Source: Pseudomonas berkeleyensis | GTDB lineage: Bacteria; Pseudomonadota; Gammaproteobacteria; Pseudomonadales; Pseudomonadaceae | Direction of reading: 5' to 3' | Length of the DNA stretch: 64,000 nucleotides | NCBI RefSeq assembly: GCF_014109765.1 | Contig: NZ_CP059139.1 | Coordinates: forward strand, 4,648,501 to 4,712,500 | In this document: positions 35,698-46,047 of the stretch, in pieces | Position numbering within the stretch: the first letter of the stretch is position 1 | Layout of the letters: each line of letters opens with the position of its first letter | Notes under the pieces: generated by a model | Seen by the model: only the letters and a program-made list of their open reading frames with translations | Database searches by the model: none | What the model was told of the DNA's origin: nothing | Program-made: the position numbers and the translations under genes

Positions 35698-35715
35698 CTG
35701 TAACCGAAACGCAAT
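35698..35715 (+). promoter_or_regulatory. Possible PhoB box upstream of ctpL
   Basis: CTGTAAC (35698-35704), 4 bp, ACGCAAT (35709-35715) has the 7-4-7 layout of a Pho box (consensus near CTGTCAT-N4-CTGTCAT); the first half matches well, the second weakly. The position, about 40 bp before the ctpL ATG, and the known phosphate-starvation control of P. aeruginosa ctpL make it plausible. PhoB binding is inferred. Confidence 0.4.
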
Positions 35716-35754
35716 AACCTCGAGCGCATCGTTCAGTCGTCGATCGAGCCTGCC

Positions 35755-37719
35755 ATGCGTCTCAAGCTGCTCACCAACCTCAACACCCTGCTGCTGGTTA
35801 CCGTCTGCATCGCCCTGGCAGCAACCTTGTGGTGGTCGCAGCGCGCCCTGCAGCAACCGGTGCAGCTGATGGAGCGTTACCTCGCGCTGTCGCAGCAGTT
35901 CCAGCATGACGTCGCCAACAACATCCAGGCCTACCTCGCCAGCGGTAATGCCGTGCAACACAGTGCGGCCAGCCAGGCCATCGACGCCTTCGAGCAATCC
36001 CTCGACGCACTGCCGCAGCAACTGGCCGACGAACTGCGCCCAAGCCTGGAACAGCTGCGCGATTTCAGCGCCACTCAGTTGCTGGCCGCCGGCAAGCTGG
36101 CCGGCGACCCTCAGGGACTGCTGCTACAGGCCGAACGGGAAATGCTCGCAGCCCTCGAACAACTGACCCAATACGCCGACAACGCCAGCGGCGAGCAGGC
36201 TGCACGCTACCGCAAGCCACTGCTCGACGCTGGCTCGCGCCTGCTGCGCCTGGCGCATGCGCGGGAACGCTTCATCAGCCAGGGCCGCCCGGAACTGCTT
36301 GGCGACGTCGAGCGCGAACTGAAGACGCTCACGCAATTGGTGGAAACCCTCGACAGCCTGCCCCTGCTCGGCGTGCAGCAGGACGACAGCACCGCCGACC
36401 TCGGTTTCGCCGCCATGCTCGGACTGGACTCAGCGCAGCAGGATCAGCAGACCCAGGATCGCGGTATCGACCTCAAGCGCGAGCTGAACACCCTGGTTCG
36501 CCGCTATCCAGGTGAACTGCAACGCACCCATGAACTGGTCGAGCAGCGCCAGCAACTGGCCGTGACCACCGGCCAGCGCGTCGCACAGCTGCAACGGGCG
36601 CTGGCCGAACTGGAGCCGCTGGTCAAAGGCGAATACGCCCGCATCCAGGGCGAGGTACGGCTGATTCAAGGCCTGATGATCGGCCTGATTCTGCTGATTG
36701 CGCTGGTCATCGACCGCATCCAGCGACGCCTGTCGCAGGTGCTGGGCAATCTGGTTCCCGCACTGTCGAACTGGGCCAGTGGCGACTTCGCCGCGCCGAT
36801 CACGATCAATTCCCGCACCCGCGAGCTGCGCGATATCGAGGATTCGCTCAACCACCTGCGTCGCTATCTGGTCGAGCTGGTCGCCAGTATCCGCGGCCAT
36901 GCCGAACAGGTCGCCGGCTCCAGCCGGGCATTGGCCGAACTCAGCACCGGCCTGCATGCCGGCGCCGAGCGCCAGGCTGGCGATACTGCACTGATCCGCG
37001 ATGCACTGGGCGAGCTGGAGGCTACCATCGGCCAGGTGGCTCAGGATGCCAGCCAGAGTGCAGGCGCCAGCCGAGATGCCGACCGCGCCCTGGAGCAAGG
37101 CCAGCAGGTCATCGGCCAGAGCCTGGAAGGGCTGCATGCGCTGGTTGGTGAGGTGCAGGACAATGCCCAGGCCATCGAACGTCTGGCCGACGAGACCGCC
37201 ACCATCGGCGGCGTACTCACGGTAATTCGCGGCATCGCCGAACAGACCAACCTGCTTGCGCTCAATGCCGCCATCGAGGCCGCTCGGGCAGGCGAAGCTG
37301 GCCGAGGCTTCGCCGTGGTGGCCGACGAGGTACGCTCACTGTCACAACGCACCGGCAATGCCACCGCGGAAATCCAGAATGTCATCGGCCGCCTGCAACA
37401 GGCCGCACATCAGTCCGTGCAGGCAATGCGCGCCCAGGTCGAGCACGCCGAAGCCACTGCCGGCAAAGCCGAGGCGGCCGATGGTGCCCTGGACGAGATC
37501 GTCACGGCGATTCGCACCATCGCCAACATGTCCGCTCGTATCGCCGAGGCTACCGCCCAGCAGAGCGATGCCGTCAGCGAGATTCGCGAGCATGGCGAAC
37601 GCATCCATCAACTCGGCGACGAGAACCTGCAGCGCATCGGCCAAGGCCGCGTTCAGGGCGAGCAGCTGTTGCAACTCGGCTCGCAACTGCACAGCGCGGT
37701 ACAAGCGTTTCGCGTCTGA
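35755..37719 (+). CDS. ctpL: Chemoreceptor CtpL (helical-bundle sensor)
   Basis: 654 residues. TM1 at about 8-27, a long all-helical periplasmic region (about 28-300) of the HBM or tandem four-helix type, TM2 (about [18 protein letters not shown]), HAMP and a signalling domain with the intact tip [20 protein letters not shown]. In P. aeruginosa CtpL senses inorganic phosphate at low concentration and some chlorinated or aromatic compounds. Between gcbA and dsbD, as in P. aeruginosa. Confidence 0.88.
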   Translation: MRLKLLTNLNTLLLVTVCIALAATLWWSQRALQQPVQLMERYLALSQQFQHDVANNIQAYLASGNAVQHSAASQAIDAFEQSLDALPQQLADELRPSLEQLRDFSATQLLAAGKLAGDPQGLLLQAEREMLAALEQLTQYADNASGEQAARYRKPLLDAGSRLLRLAHARERFISQGRPELLGDVERELKTLTQLVETLDSLPLLGVQQDDSTADLGFAAMLGLDSAQQDQQTQDRGIDLKRELNTLVRRYPGELQRTHELVEQRQQLAVTTGQRVAQLQRALAELEPLVKGEYARIQGEVRLIQGLMIGLILLIALVIDRIQRRLSQVLGNLVPALSNWASGDFAAPITINSRTRELRDIEDSLNHLRRYLVELVASIRGHAEQVAGSSRALAELSTGLHAGAERQAGDTALIRDALGELEATIGQVAQDASQSAGASRDADRALEQGQQVIGQSLEGLHALVGEVQDNAQAIERLADETATIGGVLTVIRGIAEQTNLLALNAAIEAARAGEAGRGFAVVADEVRSLSQRTGNATAEIQNVIGRLQQAAHQSVQAMRAQVEHAEATAGKAEAADGALDEIVTAIRTIANMSARIAEATAQQSDAVSEIREHGERIHQLGDENLQRIGQGRVQGEQLLQLGSQLHSAVQAFRV

Positions 37720-37886
37720 ACCTGCGGCATAGCCGCGCAGGTCTGGCGCAGCAGGGAACTCGCTCCATGCCTTTTCCTCCAAGGGCCGTCCATCCCGGAA
37801 AATCGACAGCCCGACCAGGCTGACGAAATGTGCATGGGCGCTTTCAGCTATCATGCCGCCACCTTTTCGCCGAGATAGTCGCCCCG

Positions 37887-39680
37887 ATGTCACTGCGCCG
37901 TCTGCTGCTTCCCCTCTTGCTGCTTTGCCTGAGCCTGCCGGCCAGCGCCAATCTGTTCGACCGCCCGGCGGCCTCCCCCATTGGCGCGCCGCTGAACAAC
38001 AGCAGCGACTTCCTGCCGGTGCGCGAAGCCTTCAAGCTGAGCCTGGTGAGCAGCGACGCCGAGGCCGTGACCCTGCGCTTCGTCGCAGCCGAGGGCTACT
38101 ACCTCTATCGCCATCGTTTCAATTTCAGCGTCGAGCCGACCGACCTCGTACTCGGCGAAGCCGAGCTGCCTGCCGGTGAAGCCAAGCACGATGAGTTCTT
38201 CGGCGATGTCGAGGTGTACTACGGCGTACTGGACATTCGCCTGCCACTGGACAACCCGGACAACCGCCCGCTGCGCCTGCAGGTCGGCTACCAGGGCTGC
38301 GCCGACAAGGGGCTGTGCTACCCGCCGGAAACCGAATTTATCGAGATTGGTGACATGCCGGCTGCCTCCTCCGGTGGTGCACTGACGGCCGTGACGAGCG
38401 TAGCAACGTCCTGGAACTGGAAAGAACTGATGCTGTTCTTCCTAGGCGGCCTGGCCCTGACCTTCACCCCCTGCGTGCTACCGATGCTGCCGATCCTCTC
38501 CGGCGTGGTGCTGCGCGGCCAACTCGGCGGCATGCGCGGCTTGACCCTGTCACTGGCCTACGTGCTGCCGATGGCGGCCTGCTTCGCCATCCTCGGCACC
38601 CTGATGGGACTGTTCGGCGCAGGCCTCAACCTGCAGGCGCGGTTGCAATCGCCCTGGGTGCTGGTGCCTTTCGCGGCCTTCTTTGCCGCCTTCGCCCTGG
38701 CCATGTTCGGCCTGTTCGAACTGCGTCTGCCCCGCTTCATCAGCGAACCGCTCGACCGCCTGGCCGGCAAGACCCATGGCGGCTCGCATATCAATGCAGC
38801 CCTGCTTGGCGTGCTCTCCAGCCTGCTGGTCAGCCCCTGCGTTTCGGCACCACTGGCCGGCGCCCTGCTCTATATCAGCGCCAGCGGCGATGCCTTGGGG
38901 GGCGGTCTCAAGTTGCTGGCCCTGGGCCTCGGCATGGGCACACCGCTGGTGCTGTTCGCCGTTGGCGGCGGTGCCTTGCTGCCGAAGAGCGGCACCTGGA
39001 TGGTCACCGTGCGCAACGCTTTCGGCGTGCTGTTGCTGGCGGTGTCGGTATGGTTGCTCGAACGCGTGCTGCCCGGCAGCCTGAGCCTGGCCCTGTGGGG
39101 ATTGCTGGCAGGTGGCGTGGCAGTGTTCCTCGGCGCACTGGAATTCGGCCCGAAAACGCATCGGCAGAAGCTTGGACAGATCGCAGGCCTGGCGCTGCTG
39201 GTCTACGCGCTGGCCGCCGGCGTCGGCGCGCTGCAGGGCGCGACCGATCCACTGCGCCCCCTGGCTCAGCTTGCAAGCGCAGCCCCCGGCAGTGCAGCCA
39301 GCAGCAAGAGTGGCGCCTGGCAAACGCTGAGCAGCCCAGCCGAACTGGACGCCGCCCTGGCCGAAGCCAAAGCCGCCAATCAACCGCTGCTGCTGGACTG
39401 GTATGCCGACTGGTGCATCAGTTGCAAAGTCATCGAGCGCGAAGTGTTCGGCAATGCCGAGGTAGGCGGCAAGCTGGGCGGCTGGCGGCTGATCCGTTTC
39501 GACATCACCGAAAGCAACACTGCCCAGCGTGCTCTGCTGGATCGTTACAACCTGTTCGGGCCACCGGCCATCCAGCTGTTCGCCGGTAACGGTGACGAAC
39601 TGAACGATCTGCGTGTCGTAGGCGAGATCGATGCCGCCGCCTTCTCGACGCGACTCGATCAGGCCGCCCTCCGTCGGTAG
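37887..39680 (+). CDS. dsbD: Thiol:disulfide interchange protein DsbD
   Basis: 597 residues from ATG 37887; the 19 extra codons of the open frame do not form a signal. Signal peptide, N-terminal immunoglobulin-like domain with the pair Cys138/Cys144 (GCADKGLCYPP), eight TM helices with the two central cysteines in TFTPCVLPMLP and LLVSPCVSAPLAG, and a thioredoxin-like C-terminal domain with C510-IS-C513 (DWYADWCISC). All three redox pairs are intact. It passes electrons from cytoplasmic thioredoxin to periplasmic DsbC/CcmG. Confidence 0.93.
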   Translation: MSLRRLLLPLLLLCLSLPASANLFDRPAASPIGAPLNNSSDFLPVREAFKLSLVSSDAEAVTLRFVAAEGYYLYRHRFNFSVEPTDLVLGEAELPAGEAKHDEFFGDVEVYYGVLDIRLPLDNPDNRPLRLQVGYQGCADKGLCYPPETEFIEIGDMPAASSGGALTAVTSVATSWNWKELMLFFLGGLALTFTPCVLPMLPILSGVVLRGQLGGMRGLTLSLAYVLPMAACFAILGTLMGLFGAGLNLQARLQSPWVLVPFAAFFAAFALAMFGLFELRLPRFISEPLDRLAGKTHGGSHINAALLGVLSSLLVSPCVSAPLAGALLYISASGDALGGGLKLLALGLGMGTPLVLFAVGGGALLPKSGTWMVTVRNAFGVLLLAVSVWLLERVLPGSLSLALWGLLAGGVAVFLGALEFGPKTHRQKLGQIAGLALLVYALAAGVGALQGATDPLRPLAQLASAAPGSAASSKSGAWQTLSSPAELDAALAEAKAANQPLLLDWYADWCISCKVIEREVFGNAEVGGKLGGWRLIRFDITESNTAQRALLDRYNLFGPPAIQLFAGNGDELNDLRVVGEIDAAAFSTRLDQAALRR

Positions 39681-39801
39681 CGACCGAAACCGGCAACATA
39701 GTCATATTCTTGCCGTAAACGGCAGACATCGTGTCGGCTATTGCTGACATCGACGAGCTGCGGCATAGTCCGGCGCAGCTCGAACAACAAGGAATGCGAC
39801 C

Positions 39802-40251
39802 ATGGCCACTCTATTGGTGCTGCACGGCCCCAATCTCAACCTGCTGGGCACCCGTGAGCCCGACAAGTACGGCGCCACCACCCTCGCCGAAATCAACCAG
39901 AACCTGGAACAGCAAGCGCGCGAGGCAGGCCATCACCTGATGTACCTGCAGAGCAATGCCGAGTACGAGTTGATCGACCGCATTCACGCCGCAAAAGGCG
40001 AAGGGGTCGACTTTATCCTGATCAATCCTGCCGCTTTTACCCATACCAGCGTCGCATTACGTGACGCATTGCTGGCAGTGAGCATCCCATTCATCGAAGT
40101 GCACCTCTCCAACGTGCACAAGCGTGAACCTTTTCGCCATCATTCCTACTTCTCCGACGTTGCGGTAGGGGTGATCTGCGGCCTCGGCGCCAGCGGTTAC
40201 CGCCTGGCCTTGGAAGCCGCGCTAGAACAACTTGAAGCTAAACGACCCTGA
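39802..40251 (+). CDS. aroQ: Type II 3-dehydroquinate dehydratase
   Basis: 149 residues, normal for the family. [17 protein letters not shown] contains the catalytic Tyr23; [16 protein letters not shown] holds the catalytic His; [19 protein letters not shown] is the third signature. It dehydrates 3-dehydroquinate in the shikimate pathway. First gene of aroQ-accB-accC; accB starts 22 bp after its stop. Confidence 0.96.
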   Translation: MATLLVLHGPNLNLLGTREPDKYGATTLAEINQNLEQQAREAGHHLMYLQSNAEYELIDRIHAAKGEGVDFILINPAAFTHTSVALRDALLAVSIPFIEVHLSNVHKREPFRHHSYFSDVAVGVICGLGASGYRLALEAALEQLEAKRP

Positions 40252-40273
40252 CCTCACCGGGAGTGGAACCGCT

Positions 40274-40735
40274 ATGGATATCCGTAAAGTCAAGAAACTG
40301 ATCGAGCTGCTGGAAGAATCCGGTATCGACGAGCTGGAGATCAAAGAGGGCGAAGAGTCCGTACGTATCAGCCGTCACAGCAAGCAGCCGGCCTATGCTG
40401 CGCAGCCCATCTACGCCCAGGCCCCCGCTCCGGTAGCCGCGCCCGTGGCCGCAGCCGCTCCGAGCGCCGAAGCCGCTCCGGCCGCCGCACCGAAACTGAA
40501 CGGCACCGTAGCCCGTTCGCCGATGGTCGGCACCTTCTACCGCGCCGCTTCGCCGACCTCGGCCAACTTCGTCGAAGTCGGCCAGACCGTGAAGAAAGGC
40601 GACATCCTGTGCATCGTCGAAGCGATGAAGATGATGAACCACATCGAGGCCGAAGCCAGCGGTGTGATCGAATCCATCCTGGTGGAAAACGGCCAGCCGG
40701 TTGAGTACGACCAACCCCTGTTCACCATCGTTTGA
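40274..40735 (+). CDS. accB: Biotin carboxyl carrier protein of acetyl-CoA carboxylase
   Basis: 153 residues from ATG 40274 (GGGAG upstream), matching the family start [17 protein letters not shown]. An Ala/Pro-rich linker (about 40-72) precedes the biotinyl domain, where EAMKMMN carries the biotinylated Lys119. It shuttles carboxybiotin between AccC and the AccAD transferase in fatty-acid synthesis. accC follows after 17 bp. Confidence 0.97.
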   Translation: MDIRKVKKLIELLEESGIDELEIKEGEESVRISRHSKQPAYAAQPIYAQAPAPVAAPVAAAAPSAEAAPAAAPKLNGTVARSPMVGTFYRAASPTSANFVEVGQTVKKGDILCIVEAMKMMNHIEAEASGVIESILVENGQPVEYDQPLFTIV

Positions 40736-40752
40736 TGCACGGGGAGCCTGCA

Positions 40753-42108
40753 ATGCAGAAGCTGGAAAAAGTCCTGATCGCCAACCGTGGCGAAATCGCC
40801 CTGCGCATCCTGCGCGCCTGCAAGGAACTGGGCATCAAGACGGTGGCCGTGCACTCCACCGCCGACCGTGAGCTGATGCACCTGGGCCTGGCCGACGAGT
40901 CCGTCTGCATTGGTCCGGCGCCTGGTTCGCAGTCCTACCTGAACATCCCGGCAATCATCAGTGCCGCCGAACTGACCGGCGCCACCGGTATTCACCCGGG
41001 TTACGGCTTCCTCGCGGAAAACGCCGACTTCGCCGAACAGGTGGAGAACTCCGGTTTCGCCTTCATCGGCCCGACCGCCAGCGTGATCCGCCTGATGGGC
41101 GACAAGGTGTCGGCCAAGAACGCCATGATCAAGTCCGGCGTACCGGTGGTACCGGGCTCCGACGGCCCGCTGCCGGAAGACGAGGAAGAAGCCCTGCGCA
41201 TCGCCCGTGAAGTCGGCTACCCGGTGATCATCAAGGCCGCTGGCGGCGGCGGTGGTCGCGGCATGCGCGTGGTACACAAGGAAGAAGACCTGATCAAGTC
41301 GGCCAAGCTGACCCGCACCGAAGCCGGTGCCGCGTTCGGCAACCCGATGGTCTATCTGGAGAAATTCCTCGGCAACCCGCGTCACGTGGAAGTCCAGGTG
41401 CTGTCCGACGGCCAGGGCAACGCGATTCACCTGTACGACCGCGACTGCTCGCTGCAGCGTCGTCACCAGAAGGTGATCGAAGAGGCTCCGGCCCCGCTGA
41501 TCGACGAAAAAGCCCGCGCCGAAGTGCTCAAGCGCTGCGTCGATGCCTGCATTGAGATCGGTTACCGCGGCGCCGGCACCTTCGAGTTCCTCTACGAAGA
41601 TGGTCGTTTCTACTTCATCGAAATGAACACCCGCGTTCAGGTGGAGCACCCGGTTACCGAAATGGTCACCGGCATCGACATCCTCAAGGAGATGCTCAGC
41701 ATCGCTGCTGGCAACAAGCTGTCCATCAAGCAGGAAGATGTGAAGATCCTCGGCCACTCCGTAGAGTGCCGGATCAACGCCGAAGACCCGGACAACTTCA
41801 TGCCCAGCCCAGGCAAGGTCAAGCACTTCCATGCTCCGGGCGGCAATGGCGTTCGCGTCGACTCGCACCTGTACAGCGGCTACAGCGTCCCACCGCACTA
41901 CGACTCGCTGATCGGCAAGCTGATCACCTTCGGCAAGGATCGTGACGAGGCCATGGCCCGCATGCGCAATGCCCTGGACGAGATCGTGGTCGATGGCATC
42001 AAGACCAACGTCCCGCTGCATCGCGACCTGACCCGCGACAAGGGTTTCGTCAAAGGTGGCGTGAATATCCATTACCTGGAAAAGAAACTGGGTATGGATA
42101 AGCACTGA
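40753..42108 (+). CDS. accC: Biotin carboxylase subunit of acetyl-CoA carboxylase
   Basis: 451 residues from ATG 40753 (GGGGAG upstream). ATP-grasp enzyme: N-terminal [20 protein letters not shown], the glycine-rich ATP loop [13 protein letters not shown], active-site [14 protein letters not shown] and [17 protein letters not shown]. It carboxylates biotin on AccB with bicarbonate and ATP. A strong terminator follows the gene. Confidence 0.97.
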   Translation: MQKLEKVLIANRGEIALRILRACKELGIKTVAVHSTADRELMHLGLADESVCIGPAPGSQSYLNIPAIISAAELTGATGIHPGYGFLAENADFAEQVENSGFAFIGPTASVIRLMGDKVSAKNAMIKSGVPVVPGSDGPLPEDEEEALRIAREVGYPVIIKAAGGGGGRGMRVVHKEEDLIKSAKLTRTEAGAAFGNPMVYLEKFLGNPRHVEVQVLSDGQGNAIHLYDRDCSLQRRHQKVIEEAPAPLIDEKARAEVLKRCVDACIEIGYRGAGTFEFLYEDGRFYFIEMNTRVQVEHPVTEMVTGIDILKEMLSIAAGNKLSIKQEDVKILGHSVECRINAEDPDNFMPSPGKVKHFHAPGGNGVRVDSHLYSGYSVPPHYDSLIGKLITFGKDRDEAMARMRNALDEIVVDGIKTNVPLHRDLTRDKGFVKGGVNIHYLEKKLGMDKH

Positions 42109-42127
42109 GCTTAGGCCCAGTGCATCA

Positions 42128-42160
42128 ACAAGGGCTGCCCTCGGGCGGCCCTTGTCGTTT
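42128..42160 (+). terminator. Intrinsic terminator after accC
   Basis: ACAAGGGC (42128-42135) pairs with GCCCTTGT (42148-42155) and the inner GCCC/GGGC continues the stem; TCGTTT follows. It ends the aroQ-accBC unit 20 bp after accC, and prmA has its own start region. Confidence 0.8.
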
Positions 42161-42247
42161 CCGGCCGATAGCCGAACTGGCCGGCCGGCCATCCGTTCAA
42201 GTAAGCTGCGCGGCCAAACGCCCCACGCACCGTTCATGAGGTTTGCC

Positions 42248-43126
42248 ATGCCCTGGTTACAAGTCCGTCTCGCCATCACTCCCGAGCAGGCAGAAACCTA
42301 TGAGGATGCGCTGCTGGAAGTGGGCGCCGTATCGGTAACCTTCATGGATGCCGAAGATCAGCCGATCTTCGAGCCGGATTTGGGCACCACACCGCTGTGG
42401 TCAAACACCCATCTGCTCGCCCTGTTCGAAGCCGATACCGACGAAACCGCGCTGATCGCCCACCTGCAACTGCTCTGTGGCGGTGCGCTGCCAGAGCACC
42501 AGATCGAACGCATCGAAGATCAGGACTGGGAGCGCAGCTGGATGGACAACTTCCAGCCGATGCGCTTCGGCCAACGCCTGTGGATCGTGCCGAGCTGGCA
42601 CGCCGCGCCTGAACCGGAGGCGGTCAACCTGCTGCTCGATCCGGGCCTGGCCTTCGGCACCGGCACCCACCCGACCACCGCGCTGTGCCTGGAATGGCTC
42701 GACGGCCAGACACTGAGCGACTGCAGCGTGATCGACTTCGGTTGCGGCTCCGGTATCCTCGCCATCGCCGCGCTGCTGCTCGGCGCCCCGCAGGCAGTCG
42801 GTACCGATATCGACCCGCAAGCCCTGGAAGCCTCGCGCGACAACGCCTCGCGCAATGGCATCGACCCGGCACGCTTTCCGGTTTATCTACCCGCCGACCT
42901 GCCGCAACAGCCGGCTGACGTGGTCGTCGCCAACATTCTCGCCGGCCCGCTGGTTTCCCTGGCACCTCAGATCACCGCGCTGGTCAAAGGCGGTGGACGT
43001 CTGGCGCTGTCCGGCATTCTCGCCGAGCAGGCCGATGAGGTACGCGCGGCCTATGCCGATGATTTCGAGCTCGACCCGACTGCCATCAAGGACGGCTGGG
43101 TTCGTATCAGCGGTATCAAGCGCTGA
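42248..43126 (+). CDS. prmA: Ribosomal protein L11 methyltransferase
   Basis: 292 residues from ATG 42248 (GAGG at 42238-42241). The family start [16 protein letters not shown], the L11-recognition N-domain, then the SAM site [20 protein letters not shown] and the NILAGPL motif (N-[IV]-L-A-x-P). It trimethylates L11 lysines and the N-terminus. The 32 extra codons of the open frame are rejected because they cross the terminator. Confidence 0.95.
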   Translation: MPWLQVRLAITPEQAETYEDALLEVGAVSVTFMDAEDQPIFEPDLGTTPLWSNTHLLALFEADTDETALIAHLQLLCGGALPEHQIERIEDQDWERSWMDNFQPMRFGQRLWIVPSWHAAPEPEAVNLLLDPGLAFGTGTHPTTALCLEWLDGQTLSDCSVIDFGCGSGILAIAALLLGAPQAVGTDIDPQALEASRDNASRNGIDPARFPVYLPADLPQQPADVVVANILAGPLVSLAPQITALVKGGGRLALSGILAEQADEVRAAYADDFELDPTAIKDGWVRISGIKR

Positions 43127-43179
43127 ATCCCGCGCAGCCGTTACGTTAGACTAGCCGCTTGGATTTTCCGGAACCGCGC

Positions 43180-44439
43180 ATGAGCGAAAACCACGTCACC
43201 CAGTGCCCCCATTGCCGCACCAGCTTCCGCGTCAGCCAGGCGCAACTGGCTGCTGCGCATGGCGCCGTGCGCTGCGGGGCTTGCCTGCACGTGTTCAATG
43301 CCGCTGAACAGCTGTTCGGCGCAGCCGCCACCAATCGCCCTGCCGTGGTCACAACCGCGCCCACATCAGCTCTCACACAGTCGCCCAGCGCAAAGCCGGC
43401 AGCCAAGCACGCCGACGAAACCCTGTGGATTCACGACGACCTTGATCTGGACAGCCTCGACCTGGACGAGGAACTGGCCAGGCTGGAGGAGCAGGAGCAG
43501 CAGCTGTCACAGCAGTTCCTCGCCCTGGAACGCGCCCCACACCCAGCCGAGCGCTTCGACAACAACGCCCTGCCTGCCGATGACGAAGCGCACGACGAGG
43601 CCTGGGCCGAAGCCCTGCTGCGCGACGAGCCGGCCAAACGCAGCAGTTTCGAACTGCAACCGAACGACGACAGCGACACCAAGCAAACACCTGCTCCGAG
43701 TGTCGATCTCGCGTCCACAACCGCACCGGCAGCGACCCAGACGCTGTCCGTCGCCGACGACCTTGATGAACCGAACGAACCACGTCTCGGTAACCTGAGT
43801 CCCGAGCAGGACGACGAAGACGATCAGGAACCTGAACGCCAGGGTGATCGTGAAGCCGTCAAAAGCCCTCGTAGCGAACCGAACCTGCGCGAGACGCGCC
43901 TGTTCGAGCTGGACGACGAACCGCTGCAGCTGGACTGGCGCCCAACACCAGCCCGCCCCTGGGGACGCTGGTTCGCCTGGAGCCTTCTCAACCTGCTCGC
44001 AGCTGGCGGCCTGCTGGCACAGTACGCGGCCTACAATTTCGACGAACTGGCCCGCCAGGATCGTTATCGCCCCTGGTTCGAGCAGCTGTGCCCAAGCATC
44101 GGCTGCGAACTGCCATCGAAGGTCGATATCAGCCAGATCCGCAGCAGCAACCTGGTGGTGCGCAGCCATCCGGAGTTCTCCGGTGCGCTGATCGTCGACG
44201 CCATCCTCTACAACCGCGCGCCCTTCGCCCAACCCTTCCCACTGCTGGAAATGCGCTTCGCCGACCTCGGTGGCCAACTGATCGCCAGCCGACGCTTCAA
44301 ACCCAGTGAATACCTGGCTGGTGAGCTTGCCGGACAAAGCGAAATGCCGCCGCAGACGCCGATCCACATCTCCCTGGACATCCTCGACCCGGGCACCCGT
44401 GCGGTGAACTACAGCCTCAGCTTCCACTCTCCCGAGTGA
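43180..44439 (+). CDS. Zinc-ribbon and DUF3426 membrane protein
   Basis: 419 residues from ATG 43180. A MJ0042-type zinc ribbon at the N-terminus (CPHCRTSF ... CGACLHVFNA), a long acidic low-complexity stretch rich in D, E and Q (about 85-255), one TM helix (WFAWSLLNLLAAGGLLAQYA, about 268-287) and a DUF3426 periplasmic C-terminus (about 300-419). Widespread in gammaproteobacteria between prmA and dusB. Function unknown. Confidence 0.85.
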   Translation: MSENHVTQCPHCRTSFRVSQAQLAAAHGAVRCGACLHVFNAAEQLFGAAATNRPAVVTTAPTSALTQSPSAKPAAKHADETLWIHDDLDLDSLDLDEELARLEEQEQQLSQQFLALERAPHPAERFDNNALPADDEAHDEAWAEALLRDEPAKRSSFELQPNDDSDTKQTPAPSVDLASTTAPAATQTLSVADDLDEPNEPRLGNLSPEQDDEDDQEPERQGDREAVKSPRSEPNLRETRLFELDDEPLQLDWRPTPARPWGRWFAWSLLNLLAAGGLLAQYAAYNFDELARQDRYRPWFEQLCPSIGCELPSKVDISQIRSSNLVVRSHPEFSGALIVDAILYNRAPFAQPFPLLEMRFADLGGQLIASRRFKPSEYLAGELAGQSEMPPQTPIHISLDILDPGTRAVNYSLSFHSPE

Positions 44440-44517
44440 AGCGCAGACAGCGAAACGACCGCTGATCTAACTACTGGCGATAAGCCCATAGCTGTTCAGA
44501 ATTTGTTCAAAACGACC

Positions 44518-44554
44518 TTTATCCGGTCATCCAGAGCGGGTATCATGCCCACCC
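44518..44554 (+). promoter_or_regulatory. Candidate promoter of dusB-fis
   Basis: TTTATC (44518-44523) and TATCAT (44541-44546) are 17 bp apart; GCCCACCC directly after the -10 is a GC-rich discriminator of the type found at growth-rate-controlled promoters, as at E. coli dusB-fis. The -35 is a weak match. The leader to dusB is about 110 nt. Confidence 0.35.
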
Positions 44555-44657
44555 TTTCGCGAGCACCGACCCACCATCGTTTCCCCTGAGGACACAGTGG
44601 AGGCCTGGTGTTGATCGCCCTTTGTCTCAACTGCGAACCAACAAGCAGGGACGCCCC

Positions 44658-45656
44658 ATGTCGGCCCCACGTATTGGCCCCTACACATTGCCCAATCGGT
44701 TGATTCTGGCCCCTATGGCCGGCGTCACTGATCGCCCGTTCCGCCAGTTGTGCCGCCGTCTCGGTGCCGGCCTGGTGGTATCGGAGATGGTCACCAGCGA
44801 TGTGCGCCTGTGGAATAGCCGCAAGTCCAGCCTGCGCCTGTTGCATGCTGGCGATCCCGAGCCGCGCTCGGTACAGATCGCCGGGGGCGACCCGCAGATG
44901 ATGGCCGATGCGGCGCGCAAGAACGTCGAGCTGGGCGCGCAGATCATCGACATCAACATGGGCTGCCCAGCCAAGAAGGTCTGCAACAAGGCTGCCGGCT
45001 CCGCCCTGCTGCGCGACGAGCCGCTGGTACGCGAAATCCTCGATGCAGTGGTCGGCGCAGTCGACGTACCGGTCACCCTGAAGATCCGCACCGGCTGGGA
45101 TCGGCAGAACAAGAACGGCATCACCGTGGCGAAAATCGCCGAAGACGCCGGGATTGCCGCACTTTCCGTACATGGCCGCACCCGCGCCGACCTTTACACC
45201 GGCGAAGCCGAGTACGACACGATTGCCGCCATCAAACAGGCAATATCGATTCCGGTGTTCGCCAATGGCGACATCGATTCCCCACGCAAGGCCAAGGCCG
45301 TGCTCGACGCCACTGGCGCCGACGCCCTGCTGATCGGCCGCGCCGCCCAAGGGCGGCCGTGGATCTTCCGTGAGATCGAGCACTACCTGCGCACCGGCGA
45401 GAATCTGCCGGCACCCGCACTGCTCGAGGTGGAACGCATTCTGCTAGAGCACCTGGCCGCACTGCACGCCTTCTATGGCGATTTGATGGGCGTACGCATT
45501 GCCCGCAAGCATGTCGGCTGGTATCTGGCAACCCTGCCTGGCGCCAGGGAGTTTCGCGCCCAATTCAACCGTCTGGACAGTACGGACGCCCAGTGCGCCC
45601 ACGTTCGTGAGTTCTTCCACGAACGGCACAACGATGGAAACGAGGTGGCCGCATGA
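44658..45656 (+). CDS. dusB: tRNA-dihydrouridine synthase B
   Basis: 332 residues from ATG 44658; the 12 earlier codons lack a ribosome binding site. FMN-binding TIM barrel with [20 protein letters not shown], the catalytic Cys in [20 protein letters not shown] and a [15 protein letters not shown] phosphate loop. It reduces uridine to dihydrouridine in tRNA. Its stop overlaps the fis start (ATGA), the conserved dusB-fis operon. Confidence 0.95.
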   Translation: MSAPRIGPYTLPNRLILAPMAGVTDRPFRQLCRRLGAGLVVSEMVTSDVRLWNSRKSSLRLLHAGDPEPRSVQIAGGDPQMMADAARKNVELGAQIIDINMGCPAKKVCNKAAGSALLRDEPLVREILDAVVGAVDVPVTLKIRTGWDRQNKNGITVAKIAEDAGIAALSVHGRTRADLYTGEAEYDTIAAIKQAISIPVFANGDIDSPRKAKAVLDATGADALLIGRAAQGRPWIFREIEHYLRTGENLPAPALLEVERILLEHLAALHAFYGDLMGVRIARKHVGWYLATLPGAREFRAQFNRLDSTDAQCAHVREFFHERHNDGNEVAA

Positions 45657-45973
45657 CGTTGATGACTGAGACCTTAGTGAGTGGAATTGCACCCGTGAGT
45701 GACAACACCAGCCTGAAACAGCACCTGAACACGCCGAGCGAGGAGGGTCAGACCCTGCGTGGCGCCGTGGAAAAGGCGCTGCACAACTATTTCGCCCATC
45801 TTGAGGGCGCTGACGTCACCGACGTGTACAACCTGGTGCTGACCGAAGTGGAAGCCCCGCTGCTGGAAAGCGTCATGAACTACGTGAAGGGCAACCAGAC
45901 CAAGGCTTCCGAGCTGCTCGGCCTGAACCGTGGCACCCTGCGCAAGAAGCTCAAGCAGTACGACCTGCTGTAA
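45653..45973 (+). CDS. fis: DNA-binding protein Fis
   Basis: 106 residues. C-terminal HTH_8 region [20 protein letters not shown] then [11 protein letters not shown] is the Fis signature, and the N-terminal beta-hairpin arm precedes a helical dimer region. The nucleoid protein bends DNA and activates rRNA promoters in fast growth. Initiation at 45653 overlaps dusB. A terminator follows at once. Confidence 0.96.
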   Translation: MTLMTETLVSGIAPVSDNTSLKQHLNTPSEEGQTLRGAVEKALHNYFAHLEGADVTDVYNLVLTEVEAPLLESVMNYVKGNQTKASELLGLNRGTLRKKLKQYDLL

Positions 45974-45986
45974 ACCTGAACTCCCG

Positions 45987-46017
45987 AAAAGGGCGGCCCA
46001 CATGAGCCGCCTTTTTT
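45987..46017 (+). terminator. Intrinsic terminator after fis
   Basis: GGCGGC (45992-45997) and GCCGCC (46006-46011) form the stem, flanked by AAAA and followed by six T (46012-46017). It closes dusB-fis just before purH. Confidence 0.88.
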
Positions 46018-46047
46018 GCTGATATTCCCGCTCTGATGGATGCTGAA

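Noticed and set aside
44461..44657. Riboswitch or leader attenuator ahead of dusB-fis
   Set aside because: The leader has no strong paired structure or terminator before the gene; only a candidate promoter can be supported.
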